The notes below the pieces were generated by a model that ran no database searches, had not been told where the DNA came from, and was given only the letters and a program-made list of their open reading frames with translations. Below, piece after piece: positions 7,843 through 15,674 of a DNA stretch of 25,232 nucleotides (position 1 is the first letter of the stretch; every line of letters begins with the position of its first letter). Source of the DNA: a virus; IMG/VR virus record IMGVR_UViG_3300042505_001297, positions 1 through 25,232 of that record; one strand, written 5' to 3'. Position numbers and translations under genes: made by a program.

Positions 7843-7863
7843 TAGTCGCGAGGGGGTGGCGTC

Positions 7864-8328
7864 GTGGCAGAGGCTCAACACACATACGCGCTCGGTCGCG
7901 ATTGCACCATTAGCGTGAACGGGACCGTGTTGAGCTCTGCCGGGGATGTGTTCATCCGCGAGACGGTCGTGACGATCGGGGCGACGGTCAGGAACTCGGC
8001 GGTCGCGGTAGCGATCCCGATCCAGCGTTCGCTTGAGATCGACTTTTCCCTAGCCGACGCCAGGGACATCAAGTTTCTCGGGGGGCTCCGGACCGTGCCG
8101 GTCCCCGGCGCCCAACAGCCAAACGTCTCCACCATCCAGTCCAACGTGGTGTCGGTGTCGCTGGCTGGAGGCGTGTTTGACGGGACCGGACGCTTCACTG
8201 TGCATGACGTTGTCGGCGACGAGCCACTCAACGGCGCGGTGCTGGCGAGGGTGTCGCTGCGGCAGTGGGTCGGGATGGAGGCAGGCAAGGTTGGCACGGC
8301 AGGCAACGCCACGCCTCCGGCAGAGTGA
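7864..8328 (+). CDS. putative tail tube protein (paralogue B)
   Basis: The protein has 154 residues. GTG at 7864 follows GAGGGGG at good spacing. It opens 'HTYALGRDCTISVNGT', parallel to paralogue A, then 'VFIRETVVTIGATVRNS' and 'SLEIDFSLADARDIKFL', and closes with 'NGAVLARVSLRQWVG'. Beta strands dominate, with no membrane segment. The pattern of a conserved N-terminal strand and a final R-rich strand fits tail tube or tube-related proteins. It sits directly before the chaperone gene. Either a second tube subunit or a tube initiator or decoration role is possible. Confidence 0.55.
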   Translation: MAEAQHTYALGRDCTISVNGTVLSSAGDVFIRETVVTIGATVRNSAVAVAIPIQRSLEIDFSLADARDIKFLGGLRTVPVPGAQQPNVSTIQSNVVSVSLAGGVFDGTGRFTVHDVVGDEPLNGAVLARVSLRQWVGMEAGKVGTAGNATPPAE

Positions 8329-8344
8329 TCACAAGGGACAGGAC

Positions 8345-8920
8345 ATGCACACGTTCACCGACGCCAAGCAACGCACCTGGGAGTTGTCGGGCAATTTCGC
8401 GAGCTACTCCCGCGTGAAGGCCCGGTGCTCGGTCGACCTCACAGACATCGTCGACGAGAAGCGGCAGTGCCTGTCGCAATTGGCCGATCCGTTCACGCTC
8501 GGCGACGTGATCTGGTGCATGATCGAGCCGCAGGCCGAGAAGCGCGGCGTGACCCGCGACGACTTCGGCGAGGGGCTCGACGGGGATGCGTGGGAGGCGG
8601 CCGCTCGCGCACTGATGGACGAGATGGTTTTTTTTTGCCGCCCGAGCGCGAGGCCGATGCTCCAGATGACGATGAGGAAGGTCGACCAGGCGAGGAAGAA
8701 CCTGGACGAGAGGATGCCGGCCATGCTGACGGAGGCCGAGCGCCGGATCGACGAGATGTTCGCAGAGTTGACCCGTGGGAGCTCGGTTACGAACTCGCCG
8801 GGATCATCGGCGTCCACCCCGGAGGGTGGAGCTTGCGAGAACTCTCGTGGGCAGCAACCGGACGGCAGCGGGAAGCCTGGAACCACACGTCGGCGCAAAT
8901 CGCGCAGCATGCAGAGTTGA
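8345..8920 (+). CDS. tail assembly chaperone, short form (gpG-like)
   Basis: The protein has 191 residues from the ATG at 8345 (GGGACAGGAC upstream). It opens 'MHTFTDAKQRTWELSGNFAS', then has 'DPFTLGDVIWCMIEPQAEK' around residues 43-61 and a long charged helix to about residue 142. GC at third codon positions is very high in this frame up to about 8770, so this frame is truly coding there. After 8770 its sequence becomes low-complexity (Ser, Gly, Pro), while the -1 frame becomes protein-like. That is the classical lambda G/GT arrangement: a short chaperone and a frameshifted long form that coat the tape measure protein during tail assembly. Nine T in a row occur at 8628-8636 (codons Val95-Phe96-Phe97). 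Confidence 0.75.
   Translation: MHTFTDAKQRTWELSGNFASYSRVKARCSVDLTDIVDEKRQCLSQLADPFTLGDVIWCMIEPQAEKRGVTRDDFGEGLDGDAWEAAARALMDEMVFFCRPSARPMLQMTMRKVDQARKNLDERMPAMLTEAERRIDEMFAELTRGSSVTNSPGSSASTPEGGACENSRGQQPDGSGKPGTTRRRKSRSMQS
8628..8636 (+). promoter_or_regulatory. T9 homopolymer, candidate slippery site
   Basis: Nine consecutive T fall on codons GTT TTT TTT TGC of the short chaperone form. Two adjacent Phe codons can re-pair after a one-base backward slip and continue at TTG CCG in the -1 frame, which is open to the end of the T domain at 9042. Such a run is striking in GC-rich DNA. The codon bias of the zero frame up to 8770 argues that, if slippage occurs here, the overlapping part is read in both frames. 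Confidence 0.5.
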
Positions 8921-9042
8921 ACCGCGACCCGAAGAAGCGGTCGCGCCCGTTCTCGTGGAAGGAGTTCCACCCGCTCGAGCAGAAGCGGAAGAAGCCGAAG
9001 ACGGTCAGCCTGGACGAGCTTTACAAGATGGCTATGGGGTGA
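8635..9042 (+). CDS. T-domain extension of the tail assembly chaperone (-1 frame, gpT-like)
   Basis: Reading in the -1 frame relative to the short form, the clearly protein-like part runs from 8770 to the stop at 9040-9042 (90 residues): 'DPWELGYELAGIIGVHP', 'WSLRELSWAATGRQREAW', 'NRDPKKRSRPFSWKEFHP'. These are the typical elements of chaperone T domains next to a tape measure gene. Between the T9 run and 8770 this frame has no ATG or GTG; its only plausible internal start is TTG at 8635 inside the T run. The domain is therefore most simply made as a -1 frameshift fusion with the short form (232 residues in either scenario). The slip may occur at the T9 run or near 8768. Confidence 0.7.
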   Translation: MPPEREADAPDDDEEGRPGEEEPGREDAGHADGGRAPDRRDVRRVDPWELGYELAGIIGVHPGGWSLRELSWAATGRQREAWNHTSAQIAQHAELNRDPKKRSRPFSWKEFHPLEQKRKKPKTVSLDELYKMAMG

Positions 9043-9045
9043 CGC

Positions 9046-11607
9046 TTGGCAGGATCGTCCGAAGTTCGCGCCGGTGCCGCGTTCATCGAAATCCGCGCGG
9101 ACGACTCGCAATTCCAGCGCGCCGTCAAGTCTGTCCACAACCGGCTGGCGATGATCGGTCAGTCGCTGCGGCGGGTCGGCTCGCAGTTGGCCGCCGCCGG
9201 GGCCGCAATGGGGGCGTCGATGGTCATCGCCGCCACCCATGCGGCGAAGTTTGAGGACGCACTGCTTGAGCTCCAGGCGTCGGTGTCGGACCTCCGGCCG
9301 GATCAGTTGAAGCGCGTCCGCGAGGAAGCCCTCCGGATGTCGAAGGAGATGGGAATCTCCCCGGAGCGGATCGCCGAAGCGTTCACCCTCCTCGTGAAGG
9401 CAGGCATGAGCGTTGAGGACGCTCTGGACGGCGCCGCGAAGACCGCAGTCGAGTTCGCCCGCATCTCCGGCGTTTCGGCCCAGGAAGCCGCCACGTTTAT
9501 GAAGGTTGCGATGAACGTCTTCGGCGGCAGCGCCGCCGCCGCGGCCGACACCCTTTCCGCCGCCGCTGACGCATCGGAAACCGACATCCGCCACATGGTG
9601 GAAGCGTTCGGGCTCGTCGGCTCGGCTGGCAAGACGTTCGACCAGACGCTCTTCGACATCGCGCAGGGATTTGCCGTCCTAGCCCGCTACGGAATCCAGG
9701 GGGAGGAGGCCGGCACTGGCATCAAGGTGATGCTCCAGCGCCTCATCGCCCCGTCGCGCGAGGCTGAGAAGGCGCTTGCCAAGGTGGGGTTCTCAATCAC
9801 CAATTTCCGCGACACCGAAGGGCGGATGCTGCCGCTGGTGCAGATCGTCGGCGTCCTCGCCAAGCGATTGCAATCTGTCGACAAGATCACCCGCGACCAA
9901 GTCCTCGATCAAGTGTTCGGGGACCGCGGCGTCCGCGTAGTGGGCGCGTTCCTCGACATGGGCGTCGAGGGGTTCGACGAGCTCGCGACCGCGATGGAGC
10001 ACAACCTTCCGGTATCCGAGAAGTTTCGGATCGTGATGAGCGGACTGACGGGGCTCGGGGAACGGCTCGTGGCATCGGTGCGCCGCCTGGCGATCGCCCT
10101 GACCTCGAGTTTCGGTGACGGGCTGCGGGTGGCCGGTGATGGGGTCGTGAGACTGATCGACGGACTGTCGTGGTTGCTCGAGAAGGTTCCCTTCCTCGGC
10201 AAGGTTTTCGGCGTCGTCGCCGGTCTGGCTTTCGTAGTCGGTGCCGCCATGCTCGTGGTCGCCGGGGCAATTGCCGCGGTGACGTTCTCGCTGCGGACGA
10301 TCATCGGGGGGCTGTCTGCGGTAACGAAGTTTGGTCCGAAGGTGCTCGCCACCGGCGCTGCGTTCGGGCGGTGGGCGGTATTCCTAGCCGAAATGGTGTC
10401 AGCGATCGGGCTTGCGAAGACCGGCCTACTCGTGTTTGAGCATCTGTTCGGAGCCTGGGGGGTATTCATCTCCGAGATGATTCAGTCGGCCGGGCTCTTT
10501 CAGACGGCGACGCTGCTGCTTGAGCATGTCGTCGCGACCCTCAAGTCGCGAGTGGCTTCGCTGGCAACCACGATGCGACCGGCGCTCGACGCGATCAGCA
10601 CCATGATCAAGAGGCTGTTGTCGTCTCAGGCGACCATGCGGGCGGTGGAACTGGCGACGCTCGCCTCCGGAAAAGCCTTCCGGATGCTGCGAAACGCGAT
10701 GATCGCTGTGGAAGCGATCGGGTGGAAGGGTCTTCTCGCTGGCGCTGCGGGGTCGGCCGCCAGCAAGGGCAAGGGTATTTGGGACATGGTGAAGACCATC
10801 GGCATCGGCGGGACGCTGATGGTGGGGTTGAAGTCCGCGACTTCTTGGTTGACCGGAGGGATGAAGTCGCTCGGGTCAGCGATCACGCGGGTAGGGAGCG
10901 CTTTCGGTCCGTGGGGCAAGGGTCTGGCGATCGTGCTCGCCATTGGCGCCGGGGTGTTTGCCATAAAGTCCGACCTACAAGACCTCAACTCGGTCGGTGG
11001 TCTGTTGAGCAACGGATGGCTTTCGGAGTTTATCGCTGGCGGCGCAGTCTCTGCGGCACAACTCGGCGCCAGGGTTGCGGGCGGAAAGAACCCAAACGTC
11101 AATCGGTCGACGCTTCGCGATCCCATGAGCGAGCCGGGCGACGGAATGCAGTCTGGCGCGGCAGGGAAGTCCGTCGGAACCTTCAGCGCCGACGCTGCAA
11201 TGCAGCTTGGCATCGGTCCGGACGTCTCGGCCGCAAACGAAACGGCAACGAACACGGGTCGCACGGCCGACGCTACCGAAGAGCTTGTCCGGCGAGCATC
11301 GTCAACGCCGACGGTGGACCGCGCCGCCCCAACGACCGCCATTGTCGCTGCACCGCAGGGGGATCTCGCTCTCCCGCCAGCCTCGATCGCCGCGCCGCCA
11401 CAGATCGCAAACAGCATTCCTCCGGCCGCAAACCTTCGCGCTGGGTTAAGCAGCGCCACGAACGGCGTCGCCCCCACCGCCCCGGCGGGCTGGGATCGCG
11501 AGATGCTTTCGGCTGCGGAGCGGACCGCGCTCGCGGCAGAGACGGCGCTGCCGATCCTCCGCAACCTCCTCACGGCGACCAAGACCCTGTCGCCAGCCTT
11601 CGGGTGA
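9046..11607 (+). CDS. tail tape measure protein (TP901-type core)
   Basis: The protein has 853 residues. TTG at 9046, three bases after the chaperone stop, is preceded by GGGGTGA. It opens 'VRAGAAFIEIRADDSQFQRA'. Residues about 60-330 carry the TP901 core: 'AAKFEDALLELQASVSDL', 'TLLVKAGMSVEDALDGAAK', 'VLARYGIQGEEAGTGIKVML', 'VFGDRGVRVVGAFLDMG'. Hydrophobic helical segments follow at about 385-425 and again between 500 and 660, and the last 200 residues are a flexible Ala/Pro/Ser-rich tail. Tape measure proteins set tail length and leave through the tube at DNA entry. At 853 residues the tail would be roughly 125 nm by the usual 1.5 angstrom-per-residue rule (estimate). Confidence 0.92.
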   Translation: MAGSSEVRAGAAFIEIRADDSQFQRAVKSVHNRLAMIGQSLRRVGSQLAAAGAAMGASMVIAATHAAKFEDALLELQASVSDLRPDQLKRVREEALRMSKEMGISPERIAEAFTLLVKAGMSVEDALDGAAKTAVEFARISGVSAQEAATFMKVAMNVFGGSAAAAADTLSAAADASETDIRHMVEAFGLVGSAGKTFDQTLFDIAQGFAVLARYGIQGEEAGTGIKVMLQRLIAPSREAEKALAKVGFSITNFRDTEGRMLPLVQIVGVLAKRLQSVDKITRDQVLDQVFGDRGVRVVGAFLDMGVEGFDELATAMEHNLPVSEKFRIVMSGLTGLGERLVASVRRLAIALTSSFGDGLRVAGDGVVRLIDGLSWLLEKVPFLGKVFGVVAGLAFVVGAAMLVVAGAIAAVTFSLRTIIGGLSAVTKFGPKVLATGAAFGRWAVFLAEMVSAIGLAKTGLLVFEHLFGAWGVFISEMIQSAGLFQTATLLLEHVVATLKSRVASLATTMRPALDAISTMIKRLLSSQATMRAVELATLASGKAFRMLRNAMIAVEAIGWKGLLAGAAGSAASKGKGIWDMVKTIGIGGTLMVGLKSATSWLTGGMKSLGSAITRVGSAFGPWGKGLAIVLAIGAGVFAIKSDLQDLNSVGGLLSNGWLSEFIAGGAVSAAQLGARVAGGKNPNVNRSTLRDPMSEPGDGMQSGAAGKSVGTFSADAAMQLGIGPDVSAANETATNTGRTADATEELVRRASSTPTVDRAAPTTAIVAAPQGDLALPPASIAAPPQIANSIPPAANLRAGLSSATNGVAPTAPAGWDREMLSAAERTALAAETALPILRNLLTATKTLSPAFG

Positions 11608-11610
11608 CAC

Positions 11611-12624
11611 ATGCAACTTCCATCGGTGATTGAGCTCGGCGAGAGCGGAGCGGGGTCGATCCAAACCTCGCAGGACGGCATGCTTGGGCGCGAGATTGAG
11701 CTCAAGTGGCTTGCGCAGGGGCTCCGCAGCTACCAGGAGGCAGAGAAGAAGGCGGCGGAACTGGCGCCGATCTATCACGCCGAGCATCGCAGGACGCGGC
11801 TCGACGTGCGGCCGATTGGAAACACATGGTGGGAGCTCTCGGCGGCCTACGGCAACGCTGCGATTGACCCCCTCTTGATCGACCCGAAGGCGCTTGAAGG
11901 TGCTGCCGGCGGGATGGTCAAAACGCCGACGGCAGTGCTGTTCGCATCGACGCTGTCATTCGACACGACGGGTGAGACAGAGCACATCACGCAGGCATGG
12001 CCCTACGGTCCGGAGGGTGGCGACAAGGAAGGCAAGCCGATTGAGTTCAAGTTCCCCGACACCGAAGCGCCGACGATGCACGGCGCGATCAACGTCGATG
12101 GAGAAAGCGTCCACGGTGTTGACGTGGTCGGCCGAGCGTTTTCGTTCAACGAAACGTGGAACGTGTCGGCGGAAGAACTCATCAAAAAACCTGACAAGTT
12201 GAAGAAGAAGAACGAAGCGGGCGCGCTTGTGGATGTTGAGCAGTTCAGCCTTCTGGAGCATCTGTTCCGGCTCTCGGGTACCGTCAACCAAAACAAGTTT
12301 CGGGACTTCCAACCGGGCGAAGTCTTGTTCCTCGGCGCTCGCGGCGAAATGAGCCGCGGCCAGACAATGGTCGCCGTGACGATGTCGTTTTCTGCGAGAA
12401 AGAATCGGTCGCAGTTCATGGTCGGTGGTGTGTCGGTTGACGGCAAGAACGGGTGGGACCACCTCTGGATTCACTACGAAGCGGAAGCCGCCGCGAACGT
12501 GATCGTCAAGAAGGCAAAGTACGTCTACGTCGACCAAGTCTACGAATACGCCGATTGGGAGCCGATGTCGGTCGGTACATCGTGGTCGAAGTTCCACCTG
12601 TCGAAGTCACCGTTCAATCAGTGA
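11611..12624 (+). CDS. phage tail-tip/baseplate candidate, unknown family
   Basis: The protein has 337 residues and starts four bases after the tape measure stop. It has a helical N-terminal segment ('GLRSYQEAEKKAAELAPIYH') followed by mostly beta sequence: 'HITQAWPYGP', 'HGAINVDGESVHGVDVV', 'FSFNETWNVSAEEL', 'GEVLFLGARGEMSRGQ', 'VAVTMSFSARKNRSQF', and 'YVYVDQVYEYADWEP' near the end. I do not recognise a named family. The position straight after the tape measure gene is where distal tail (Dit-like) and baseplate hub proteins are encoded, so a tail-tip role is inferred. Third-position GC is somewhat lower here and in the two following genes than in the tape measure gene. Confidence 0.6.
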   Translation: MQLPSVIELGESGAGSIQTSQDGMLGREIELKWLAQGLRSYQEAEKKAAELAPIYHAEHRRTRLDVRPIGNTWWELSAAYGNAAIDPLLIDPKALEGAAGGMVKTPTAVLFASTLSFDTTGETEHITQAWPYGPEGGDKEGKPIEFKFPDTEAPTMHGAINVDGESVHGVDVVGRAFSFNETWNVSAEELIKKPDKLKKKNEAGALVDVEQFSLLEHLFRLSGTVNQNKFRDFQPGEVLFLGARGEMSRGQTMVAVTMSFSARKNRSQFMVGGVSVDGKNGWDHLWIHYEAEAAANVIVKKAKYVYVDQVYEYADWEPMSVGTSWSKFHLSKSPFNQ

Positions 12625-12631
12625 GGCAGGC

Positions 12632-13327
12632 GTGGCAGACCCATACCGCAAGACGCAGCCTGGCGAGCGCCTTCAGATTTCGAGCCGCGCCTGGAATCGC
12701 TTGCTCGACGGCACGCATCGCGCGAACGTGCCGGTAGGGCAGGGCTTTGCCCTTCCGGCTCTTCCAGCGATTCGCGGAATGATGCAGTGGCCCGGTGGCA
12801 CCTTCCCGTCTTTTCAACTTCCCCGTCCGGTGTTCGGGCAAGTGTTTGAGATTCTTTCGGAAGCTGGATCATACGGCGGCGAGGAGAACCCCGGCGACGA
12901 GCTCGTGGTTCCGCAAGTTCCAATACCCGAGGTGTGGGAGCCGCAAGAGATTGAGTCGAATCTCTTCCGATACACGACGCCGCAGGGGATTCCAGCGTCC
13001 GCGTCGAGCCGGAGTCGCAACATGGCTCCGTTCGCGATCTGCGTGGCTCCGGATCGCATGGAATTTGCGTTCGCGGGGTTTGCGTGGACTCGAGTGCGGA
13101 TGTTTGCCGCGTCGCATCAGTACGCAAGGCTCCCAGGACGGTTTGAGGACACCGAACAGCAAAAAACGGAAGTTCGTGGATGCCTCGACTCGTGCTTCTT
13201 TGGGCCTGCCAGAATAATCGGCTATCTCGCAAACGACGCGGATCGGCCGCACATCATCTACATCCAAGACCTGTCGTTCATTGACTTCCCGTCGTATCAG
13301 TTCGCATGGGCGCTGGTGAAGTTCTGA
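12632..13327 (+). CDS. phage tail-tip candidate, unknown function
   Basis: The protein has 231 residues. GTG at 12632 is preceded by GAGG at good spacing. It begins 'MADPYRKTQPGERLQISSRA', followed by 'WNRLLDGTHRANVP'. This kind of opening ('P-G-x-x-L-x-I ... W-N') recurs at the start of phage proteins that have a helical anchor and then a beta domain. The rest is beta-rich with many aromatic residues ('GFAWTRVRMFAASHQYARLP', 'HIIYIQDLSFIDFPSYQFAW'). No catalytic motif or membrane segment is visible. It overlaps the next gene by one base (TGATG), so the two are translationally coupled. Confidence 0.6.
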   Translation: MADPYRKTQPGERLQISSRAWNRLLDGTHRANVPVGQGFALPALPAIRGMMQWPGGTFPSFQLPRPVFGQVFEILSEAGSYGGEENPGDELVVPQVPIPEVWEPQEIESNLFRYTTPQGIPASASSRSRNMAPFAICVAPDRMEFAFAGFAWTRVRMFAASHQYARLPGRFEDTEQQKTEVRGCLDSCFFGPARIIGYLANDADRPHIIYIQDLSFIDFPSYQFAWALVKF

Positions 13328-14610
13328 TGTGGATTCTCCATCCAAGCGTCGACCTAAGCTTCAGCCTTCCTGGGCCAGGCGTCCCGATGGTGGGCAACTA
13401 CGCGCTTCAGCCTCACGCGACGATCGTCGAGGAAGAAAACTCCGTAACGCTTCTCGAGAAAGTGTTTGGCGTGTGGGGGTGGCTGGCGTGGTACGCAGAA
13501 GAGGGCGAGCCATTTGTCGAAATCGCAATGCCTGGCGGATCGACGGCGCGAATGCAGTGGGAAACCAATTTGAGGAACCCGTTTCTCTGGAGGGTAGCCG
13601 TCACGCTTACGACGCCAGCAGGCAGTGTGACGAAGACGTATGTCCAACCATTCGACCTCTGGCTAACCGTCACGTTTACTGCCGGTATTTACGCCGCAGA
13701 CGACGGAAGCATTCGCGCTTACCTCTGGGTCAGTGGCCAGCATCCGTTTGCAGGCGCTCAAGAGTTTGCTTTTGGTGGCGGCCTGCTTCATGCAACCGCC
13801 CCCACCGGGCAATCCTTCGACGACCTAGCCGGAACCGTGTCGGTGACAACGCCCACGGGCATGCAATACCTCGCGTCGCAACGATTCTTTCACCTCGACC
13901 TTCTGCGAGGGGAATCGCCAGCGCTTCCCGACGGCAAGACCCCGTCGCAAAGGTGGGATTCGACGTTAGGGTGCGTGCGCGAACCATTGGAGCACTGGCT
14001 AGGGGCGACCCACACTTTCAACAACTACCTCGTCGACCACGCTTCAATCCCATCCGGCTACGGAATCGGCCTTTTTGGTCGAGAGCGACAGGGAGCCATC
14101 TTTGACTATGGAACGCTCCAGATGGGCGAGCGTGTCGCATCAAACTCCGGGTCTTCTCTTGCCGAAGCGATGTTCACGCACGATGGCGCCAGCAATATCT
14201 CGCATGACACCACCGTAAACGGACGAATGTCGGAACTCACGGTAACCCTTGCCGGGACCGCAATCGTTCTTTCGCAGGAGGGGCTTGGGTTCAATCAGTA
14301 TCAAGGGCAAGGGTCTGTCCTCTCCTCTGTTGTCAAGGTTTACGCAACCGTCCGACGGCTCGTGTCATACGTCGAGCCAACGCTCAATAGCATCGCGCAA
14401 GTCGACGCATACAGCGTCTCGCTAAACGTCGCCACGCTCGACTACGACGAATCGCTGGACCCGCCACCTGGGTGGGCGTTTCTCCGTTACTTCATCCTGG
14501 CCGACGCCGAGGCGACCAATCTCCTCGCCGGCAACGTCGTCGCGCTCCCGGCCGCCACTGCCTACCCCATAAACGCAGCGGTCACGATTTCGGTCCAGGC
14601 GACCGGCTGA
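13327..14610 (+). CDS. large beta-rich tail protein, unknown function
   Basis: The protein has 427 residues from the ATG at 13327, sharing one base with the previous stop. It is rich in beta-forming and aromatic residues throughout: 'WGWLAWYAEEGEPFVEIAMP', 'FDLWLTVTFTAGIYAADD', 'MQYLASQRFFHLDLLRGE'. The C-terminal portion contains repeated strand pairs ('RMSELTVTLAGTAIVLSQEG', 'VDAYSVSLNVATLDYDES'). No membrane segment or hydrolase motif stands out. As the last gene of the tail block before a second promoter-like motif, it may be a central tail-tip or receptor-contact protein (inference from position only). Confidence 0.6.
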   Translation: MWILHPSVDLSFSLPGPGVPMVGNYALQPHATIVEEENSVTLLEKVFGVWGWLAWYAEEGEPFVEIAMPGGSTARMQWETNLRNPFLWRVAVTLTTPAGSVTKTYVQPFDLWLTVTFTAGIYAADDGSIRAYLWVSGQHPFAGAQEFAFGGGLLHATAPTGQSFDDLAGTVSVTTPTGMQYLASQRFFHLDLLRGESPALPDGKTPSQRWDSTLGCVREPLEHWLGATHTFNNYLVDHASIPSGYGIGLFGRERQGAIFDYGTLQMGERVASNSGSSLAEAMFTHDGASNISHDTTVNGRMSELTVTLAGTAIVLSQEGLGFNQYQGQGSVLSSVVKVYATVRRLVSYVEPTLNSIAQVDAYSVSLNVATLDYDESLDPPPGWAFLRYFILADAEATNLLAGNVVALPAATAYPINAAVTISVQATG

Positions 14611-14619
14611 AAATCCCTG

Positions 14620-14645
14620 TTGACGGGTCGCCGGACCCGGAGACG
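14620..14645 (+). promoter_or_regulatory. promoter-like motif, copy 2 of 2
   Basis: TTGACGGGTC (14620-14629), 12 bases, then GACG (14642-14645), exactly as in copy 1 at 2553-2578. It lies in the 53-base gap between the tail block and the metallophosphoesterase gene, ending 18 bases before that gene's ATG. TTGACG is a good -35; the -10 region is not canonical. Identical wording and spacing in two separate gaps argue for function. Confidence 0.55.
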
Positions 14646-14663
14646 CTACGTCATGGAGGCCCG

Positions 14664-15674
14664 ATGGCAGGTGTTCCGGACGCGATCACGCCGCTCGTGG
14701 TGCAGATTGTGCGGAAGCACCACAACGCACCGGCGAGGACGCTCGCGAGGCGGGTTGTGGCTGAGACAAACGGCGCGCTGACGCTCGAGCAGGCGAGAAC
14801 GCGGGTCCGGAGACTTCTAGGGCAATCGGGAGGCGACCAAGCAAGACAAATGGCAGACAAATCGCTGGTACGACCCGCGCGAAAGCCTGGGCAGAAGGTC
14901 GAGTTCCCGAAGACCCAGGCCGAAGACTGGGTGCCGTACACGTTCGATGTCGTCGGGCGGATCGGCGTGATCTCCGACGTGCATGTCCCCTACCACTCCG
15001 ACATCGCGTTTCATGCCGCCGTCGAACATCTCAAGAAGCAGAAGATCGCTGGGCTGTTGATCAACGGCGACTTCGCCGACTTCTATTCGATCTCCCATTG
15101 GGAGAAGCGCCCGAAATACCGCGACTTCCCTGGCGAGCTTCGCACGGTGCGGGAGTCGCTGGCGTGGTTGCGGAAGCAATTTCCCGGCATCCCGATCACC
15201 TACAAACTCGGCAACCACGAAGAGAGGTATCAAAAGTGGTTGTATCAGCATGCCGCTGAAATCAGCGACGAGCCGGAGATGGGTATCGACGTGTGGCTCC
15301 GTCTCCACAACCACGACATCACGCTCGTCCAAGACCAGCGCATCGTGATGCTCGGCGAACTCCCGGTCCTGCACGGGCATGAGCTTCCTCGAGGAATCTC
15401 GTCGCCGGTGAACCCCGCGCGAGGGGCGTTCATGCGGACGAAGCACACCGTGTTAATCGGACACCAACACCAGACGAGCGGACACTGCGAGCCGGACATG
15501 TTCCAGGCTGAGACGTTCTGCTGGTCGGCCGGATGCCTGTGCCACCTCACTCCGGAATTCTCGCGAATCAACCGGTGGAACTGGGGGTTCGCGATCGTCG
15601 AGGTGGAGAAGGACGGGCAGTTCGACGTTCGCAATCTGCGGATCACTTCCGACGGCGTGGTGAGGACTTCGTGA
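14664..15674 (+). CDS. calcineurin-like metallophosphoesterase
   Basis: The protein has 336 residues from the ATG at 14664, with GGAGG at 14655-14659. After a helical N-terminus (about 8-52, possibly nucleic-acid binding) and a basic linker, all metal-site motifs are present: 'ISDVHVPYHSD' (D105, H107), 'LINGDFADF' (D136), 'LGNHEERY' (N184, H185, E186), 'VLHGHELP' (H238) and 'IGHQHQT' (H267, H269). The enzyme should bind two metal ions and cleave phosphomono- or diesters; the substrate is unknown. Phage members act on DNA or RNA ends, cyclic nucleotides or nucleotides. It is the first gene after the second promoter-like motif and overlaps the next gene by GTGA, hinting at a joint nucleotide or nucleic-acid role. 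Confidence 0.88.
   Translation: MAGVPDAITPLVVQIVRKHHNAPARTLARRVVAETNGALTLEQARTRVRRLLGQSGGDQARQMADKSLVRPARKPGQKVEFPKTQAEDWVPYTFDVVGRIGVISDVHVPYHSDIAFHAAVEHLKKQKIAGLLINGDFADFYSISHWEKRPKYRDFPGELRTVRESLAWLRKQFPGIPITYKLGNHEERYQKWLYQHAAEISDEPEMGIDVWLRLHNHDITLVQDQRIVMLGELPVLHGHELPRGISSPVNPARGAFMRTKHTVLIGHQHQTSGHCEPDMFQAETFCWSAGCLCHLTPEFSRINRWNWGFAIVEVEKDGQFDVRNLRITSDGVVRTS

Noticed and set aside
8320-8345. TGATCACA word shared with 16406-16413 as a possible regulatory site
   Set aside because: Both include the stop codon of the preceding gene, and the shared stretch is too short to exclude chance.
8404-9594. 396-codon minus-strand open frame
   Set aside because: It lies opposite the chaperone and tape measure genes, which carry clear family motifs, and has shadow composition.
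10626-11705. 359-codon minus-strand open frame
   Set aside because: It is a shadow of the Ala/Pro/Ser-rich tape measure C-terminus.
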